A stretch of DNA of 22,600 nt from Pseudomonadota bacterium (GTDB lineage Bacteria; Pseudomonadota; Gammaproteobacteria; Steroidobacterales; Steroidobacteraceae), in assembly GCA_023428645.1 (NCBI GenBank), contig JAEYXD010000074.1:1-22600 (forward strand), read 5' to 3'. The first letter of the stretch is position 1. Every line of letters starts with the position of its first letter. The notes beneath the pieces were generated by a model. That model had not been told where the DNA came from. It searched no databases and saw only the letters and a program-made list of their open reading frames with translations. The position numbers and the translations under genes were made by a program. This document shows, in pieces, positions 19,921 through 22,600 of the stretch.

Positions 19921-21168
19921 ATGGCAACTCTACGCACCCTCAAACACGCCGCATGCATCGCAGCGCTCCTCGTCTGCGCCGCCTGCTCGGATTCCGAAGA
20001 CGCGGCCGGCACGGCCAATGCCGCGCCGGCCACCTCGGGCACGGTGCCCGTGGCTCTGCTCTCGAGCACGAGCACGAGCACGCCCGCGTCGTCGCCCACG
20101 CCCATTCCCGCGCCGCCCCAGGTGCCGGCGAAGGGGTACTACGTCATCGACTACACGACGGGTGCCGTGCTCGCCGCATCCAACGAGAACGAGCGGCTGG
20201 AGCCGGCGAGCATCACGAAGCTCATGGCCGCCTACGGCGTGTTCCAGGCGCTGAAGAGTGGACGCATCAAGCTCGACGACATGGTGACCGTCAGCGCGCA
20301 TGCGCGCGCGCAGGAAGGCTCGCGGATGTTCATCGAAGTGGGCACGCGCGTCAGCGTGGAAGACCTGATTCAAGGCATGATCGTGCAATCCGGCAACGAT
20401 GCGACCGTCGCCCTCGCCGAGCACGTCGCGGGCAGCGAAGCGGTGTTCGTCGACATGATGAACCAGTACGCCCAGGCGCTCGGCATGACCGGCTCGCGCT
20501 TCGAGAACAGCCCGGGCATGCCGAGCCCGCAGCACTACATGACTGCCCGCGATATCGCAGTGTTGGCCGCCGCGCTCGTGCGCGAGTTTCCGGAGTACTA
20601 CAAGTGGTACTCGCAGCGCACGTTCACCTGGAACAAGATCACCCAGCCGAACCGCAACGGACTCTTGGATCGCGACCCCTCGGTCGACGGCCTGAAGACC
20701 GGCCATACGGAATCCGCCGGCTACTGTCTCGTCTCCTCCGGCAAGCGCGACGGCATGCGCGTGATTTCCGTCGTGCTCGGCGCGCCGTCGATTCGCGCGC
20801 GCGAGGACGCGAGCCTTGCGCTCATCAACTATGGCTTCCGCTTCTATGAGACGAAGCAGCTGTTCGCCGCGAACAAGCCGGTCCTCACCTCGCGCGTGTG
20901 GAAGGGTGAAGTCGAGCAAATCGAGCTCGCGCCGAACGACGATGTGTACGTGACGATTCCGCGCGGGCAGGAGGCATCGCTCGTCGGCACCGCCGATGTC
21001 GGACATCCGCTCGTAGCGCCGCTCGCGCGCACCGGCGCCGCTGGCAAGCTGCGCGTCACGCGCGGTTCGGATCTCGTCGGCAGCTATGACCTGTTCCCGG
21101 TCGCGGACGTGCCGCCGGCCGGATTCTTCGGACGGTTGTGGGACGATGTCATGATGCGCATGGAGTAG
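19921..21168 (+). CDS. dacA: PBP5/6-type D-alanyl-D-alanine carboxypeptidase, lipoprotein-like N-terminus
   Basis: This S11-family enzyme removes the terminal D-Ala from pentapeptide stems in the periplasm. The three active-site motifs are intact: S97-I-T-K100, S157-G-N159 and K259-T-G261. Other landmarks are YYVIDYTTGAVLAA, SQRTFTWNKITQPNRNGLL and the C-terminal beta domain. An amphipathic end, GFFGRLWDDVMMRME, is like the PBP5 membrane anchor. The N-terminus is odd: LLVCAACSDSED looks like a lipoprotein signal with Cys22, although position -3 is Cys instead of Leu. It is followed by a roughly 45-residue Ser/Thr/Pro-rich linker with an STSTST run. I start at 19921 (415 aa); an upstream ATG at 19846 adds 25 residues without a signal-like pattern. 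The 111-bp gap after rlpA shows only a short direct repeat. Confidence 0.92.
   Translation: MATLRTLKHAACIAALLVCAACSDSEDAAGTANAAPATSGTVPVALLSSTSTSTPASSPTPIPAPPQVPAKGYYVIDYTTGAVLAASNENERLEPASITKLMAAYGVFQALKSGRIKLDDMVTVSAHARAQEGSRMFIEVGTRVSVEDLIQGMIVQSGNDATVALAEHVAGSEAVFVDMMNQYAQALGMTGSRFENSPGMPSPQHYMTARDIAVLAAALVREFPEYYKWYSQRTFTWNKITQPNRNGLLDRDPSVDGLKTGHTESAGYCLVSSGKRDGMRVISVVLGAPSIRAREDASLALINYGFRFYETKQLFAANKPVLTSRVWKGEVEQIELAPNDDVYVTIPRGQEASLVGTADVGHPLVAPLARTGAAGKLRVTRGSDLVGSYDLFPVADVPPAGFFGRLWDDVMMRME
20065..20082 (+). repeat. Three tandem AGCACG hexamers in the dacA linker
   Basis: Three exact copies encode Ser-Thr-Ser-Thr-Ser-Thr in the linker between the N-terminal cysteine and the catalytic domain. 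Copy number could change in frame through slippage without disturbing the enzyme domain. Confidence 0.6.
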
Positions 21169-21174
21169 CCGCGC

Positions 21175-22056
21175 ATGGCGGCGCCTTTTCCGATCTGCTA
21201 CTTGAACGGCGAGTTCGTGCCTTTGAACGAGGCTCGCATCTCGCCGCTCGATCGGGGCTTTCTGTTCGCCGACAGCGTCTACGAAGTATTGCCCGCGTTC
21301 GCGGGCCGCATGTTCCGCTTTCGCGAGCACTTCGACCGCCTCGCGCGGGGTCTCGCCGAAATTCGCATCACCTCGCCGCTCACGCATGCCGAGTGGCATG
21401 CGCTGCTGCAAGAGTTGATTCGCCGCAACGGCGGCGCCGATATGTATCTGTACGCGCAGGTGAGCCGCGGCATGGAGTACGGGCGCAATCACGCCTTTCC
21501 CGCCGTCGCCAAGCCGACCGTGTTCGTGATGGCGTGTCCGCTGCCGGTGCTGACCGAGGAACAACGAGCGAACGGGCTCGCCGCGATCACCGTCGAGGAG
21601 TTTCGCTGGGGCCGCTGCGACATCAAATCGACGATGCTGCTCGCGAACGTGCTCATGAAGCAGCAGGCGCTCGAGGCCGGCGCGCACGAAGCGCTGATCG
21701 TGGACGACGGTGAAGTCCTCGAAGGTGCATCATCGAGCGTGTTCGCGGTCATCGATGGCGTGCTCGTCACGCCGCCGCAGAGCCACCGCATCCTGCCAGG
21801 CACGACACGCGATGCGGCGCTCGATGTGATCGCCACGCAGTTTGCCGTCGAGGTTCGCCCCATTACGCTCGAAGCGCTGCGGCGCGCCGACGAGATCTGG
21901 ATTTCCGCCGCGACGCGCGATGTGCTGCCGATCACGAGACTCGATGGCGCCGCTGTCGGCACCGGCAAGCCAGGGCCTCGCTGGCACGCGGTGACCGCGG
22001 GATTCGCTGCGTTGCGCGCGCGCCTCGCCGGCACGCCCGCCTACGACGGCCCTTGA
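21175..22056 (+). CDS. dat: D-amino acid transaminase-like PLP enzyme (fold type IV)
   Basis: This is a fold-type IV aminotransferase; the closest role is D-alanine aminotransferase, interconverting D-alanine and D-glutamate through 2-oxo acids. The 293 residues begin with YLNGEFVPLNEARISPLDRGFLFADSVYE-type family sequence (split here by residues 10-37). The PLP lysine is Lys151 in RCDIKSTMLLANVL, the cofactor-ring glutamate is Glu183 in LEGASSSVFAV, and ILPGTTRDAALD follows. Branched-chain aminotransferase and aminodeoxychorismate lyase share this fold. The Dat assignment rests on overall resemblance and on the place after dacA (6-bp gap). That context suggests supply or recycling of D-amino acids for the wall, which is inference. 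Confidence 0.85.
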   Translation: MAAPFPICYLNGEFVPLNEARISPLDRGFLFADSVYEVLPAFAGRMFRFREHFDRLARGLAEIRITSPLTHAEWHALLQELIRRNGGADMYLYAQVSRGMEYGRNHAFPAVAKPTVFVMACPLPVLTEEQRANGLAAITVEEFRWGRCDIKSTMLLANVLMKQQALEAGAHEALIVDDGEVLEGASSSVFAVIDGVLVTPPQSHRILPGTTRDAALDVIATQFAVEVRPITLEALRRADEIWISAATRDVLPITRLDGAAVGTGKPGPRWHAVTAGFAALRARLAGTPAYDGP

Positions 22057-22087
22057 ATGCCAACGCCCTCGCCTTCATAGAGGCCCG

Positions 22088-22348
22088 ATGTCAGACACAC
22101 TCTTCGAATTCCCGTGCGATTTTCCGCTCAAGGTGATGGGTCGTCGCAGTGACGACTTTCGCAGCCTGGTGATGGGCATCGTGCAGAAGCATGTCGGGAC
22201 TCTCGATGTGACGAACATCGAGGAGCGTCCGAGCAAGGACGGCAATTACTTGAGCCTGACGTGCACGTTCAGCGCGCAGAGCAAGGATCAGTTGGATGCG
22301 CTGTATCGCGAGCTCACATCGTGTGAGCGGGTACTGATCGTCCTATAG
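22088..22348 (+). CDS. ybeD: DUF493 protein YbeD
   Basis: This 86-residue protein is a close length match for E. coli YbeD (87 aa). Shared pattern includes LFEFPCDFPLKVMG near the N-terminus, a central GNYLSLT strand, and an ending of LYRELTSCERVLIVL. The fold is a small ferredoxin-like alpha/beta domain resembling ACT domains; its function is not firmly known. In many gammaproteobacteria ybeD lies between dacA and lipB. Here dacA and dat precede it as expected, but lipB does not follow within the window. It starts 31 bp after dat, probably on the same transcript. Confidence 0.92.
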   Translation: MSDTLFEFPCDFPLKVMGRRSDDFRSLVMGIVQKHVGTLDVTNIEERPSKDGNYLSLTCTFSAQSKDQLDALYRELTSCERVLIVL

Positions 22349-22356
22349 AAAAACGG

Positions 22357-22401
22357 CTTCAGCCTACTCCCCCTCCCCCGGGGGAGGGTTAGGGGTGGGG
22401 G
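22357..22401. repeat. Intergenic hairpin repeat, copy 2
   Basis: It begins 8 nt after the ybeD stop with CTTCAGCC-TAC-TCCCCCTC, identical to copy 1 (8513-8528) apart from a 3-nt insertion. It contains an 18-bp perfect palindrome, CCCTCCCCCGGGGGAGGG (22371-22388), followed by TTAGGGGTGGGGG. This resembles the CCCTCTCCC/GGGTTGGGGTGAGGG type of repeat common between genes in several proteobacteria. It may end the mre-to-ybeD transcript. Confidence 0.6.
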
Positions 22402-22482
22402 CGCTTTCCTTCGGACGCGCGGCTGCGCTTCCGTGGCGGCAGTGTTCGGTCACTGGCTCTGTGTGTCGACTCGCCCCCTTCC

Positions 22483-22506
22483 TGTCCTTGTATGTAGGCA
22501 AGGACA
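22483..22506 (+). promoter_or_regulatory. Inverted repeat covering a Shine-Dalgarno
   Basis: TGTCCTTG (22483-22490) and CAAGGACA (22499-22506) are perfect 8-bp arms around the 8-nt loop TATGTAGG. The right arm contains AAGGA, correctly spaced (6 nt) before the ATG at 22511. Folding of the transcript would hide the ribosome-binding site. It could equally be a mobile-element end or a binding site. Confidence 0.4.
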
Positions 22507-22510
22507 AGGT

Positions 22511-22600
22511 ATGAGTTCTAAGAAAGTCTCTGCTAAGTTTTCAGTCGTCGTGGTAGACCGACCTGTCCGAGGTCGAAAGACCGTGGGGAAGCATGGGTCG
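22511..22600 (+). CDS. Unrecognised reading frame, cut by the window end
   Basis: Thirty codons are open from an ATG with an AAGGA ribosome-binding site 6 nt upstream. The peptide begins MSSKKVSAKFSVVVVDRP and continues with VRGRKTVGKHGS, basic with a short Val-rich strand. I do not recognise it; it is not a LipB N-terminus. About 52% of its bases are G or C, and about half of its third positions, against roughly two-thirds and a heavy GC bias in neighbouring genes. That suggests acquired DNA or a non-coding stretch. The minus strand also has an open frame running in from the window edge and ending near 22455, so the coding strand is not settled. Confidence 0.35.
   Translation, partial: MSSKKVSAKFSVVVVDRPVRGRKTVGKHGS

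Noticed and set aside
19930..21687. A 585-codon minus-strand frame across dacA and dat
   Set aside because: It spans the boundary of two real plus-strand genes and has the codon-mirror composition; no domain is visible.

Overview
The window is a GC-rich (roughly two-thirds G+C by eye), densely packed chromosomal segment from a proteobacterium, most probably a gammaproteobacterium related to the Xanthomonadales/Nevskiales/Steroidobacter group. That placement is inferred from gene content and order: gatCAB divergent from mreBCD-mrdA-rodA, then mltB-rlpA-dacA-dat-ybeD, plus the best protein resemblances I can recall. I see no rRNA, tRNA, CRISPR array or complete mobile element. Almost everything is core housekeeping.

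Left part, minus strand (about 1-6626): hslO (redox chaperone Hsp33), then a compact unit reading sahR-metF-metH. SahR is an ArsR-type DNA-binding domain fused to a methyltransferase-like domain. It fits the described SAH-sensing repressor of the S-adenosylmethionine cycle. MetF makes 5-methyl-THF, and cobalamin-dependent MetH uses it to turn homocysteine into methionine. MetH runs off the left edge, lacking about 25-30 C-terminal residues.

Middle (6716-11917): a plus-strand SulP/SLC26 anion transporter divergent from hslO. It is followed by a convergent minus-strand gatC-gatA-gatB operon encoding the tRNA-dependent amidotransferase. A repetitive hairpin sits between the two converging 3' ends.

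Right part, plus strand (12066-22348): a long cell-wall cluster. MreB, MreC, MreD, PBP2 (mrdA) and RodA form the elongasome core. MltB and RlpA are lytic transglycosylases, and a PBP5-like D,D-carboxypeptidase trims peptides. A D-amino-acid-transaminase-like enzyme could supply D-amino acids, and ybeD (DUF493) closes the run. Overlapping or nearly touching reading frames (mrdA/rodA, mltB/rlpA, dacA/dat) point to co-transcription.

Right edge (22349-22600): the usual continuation into lipB-lipA does not appear. Instead there is a second copy of the intergenic hairpin repeat, then a lower-GC stretch. In it an inverted repeat covers the Shine-Dalgarno of an unrecognised reading frame cut by the window end. 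This is the only place where the sequence departs clearly from ordinary core genome, and it is the best lead for something new.
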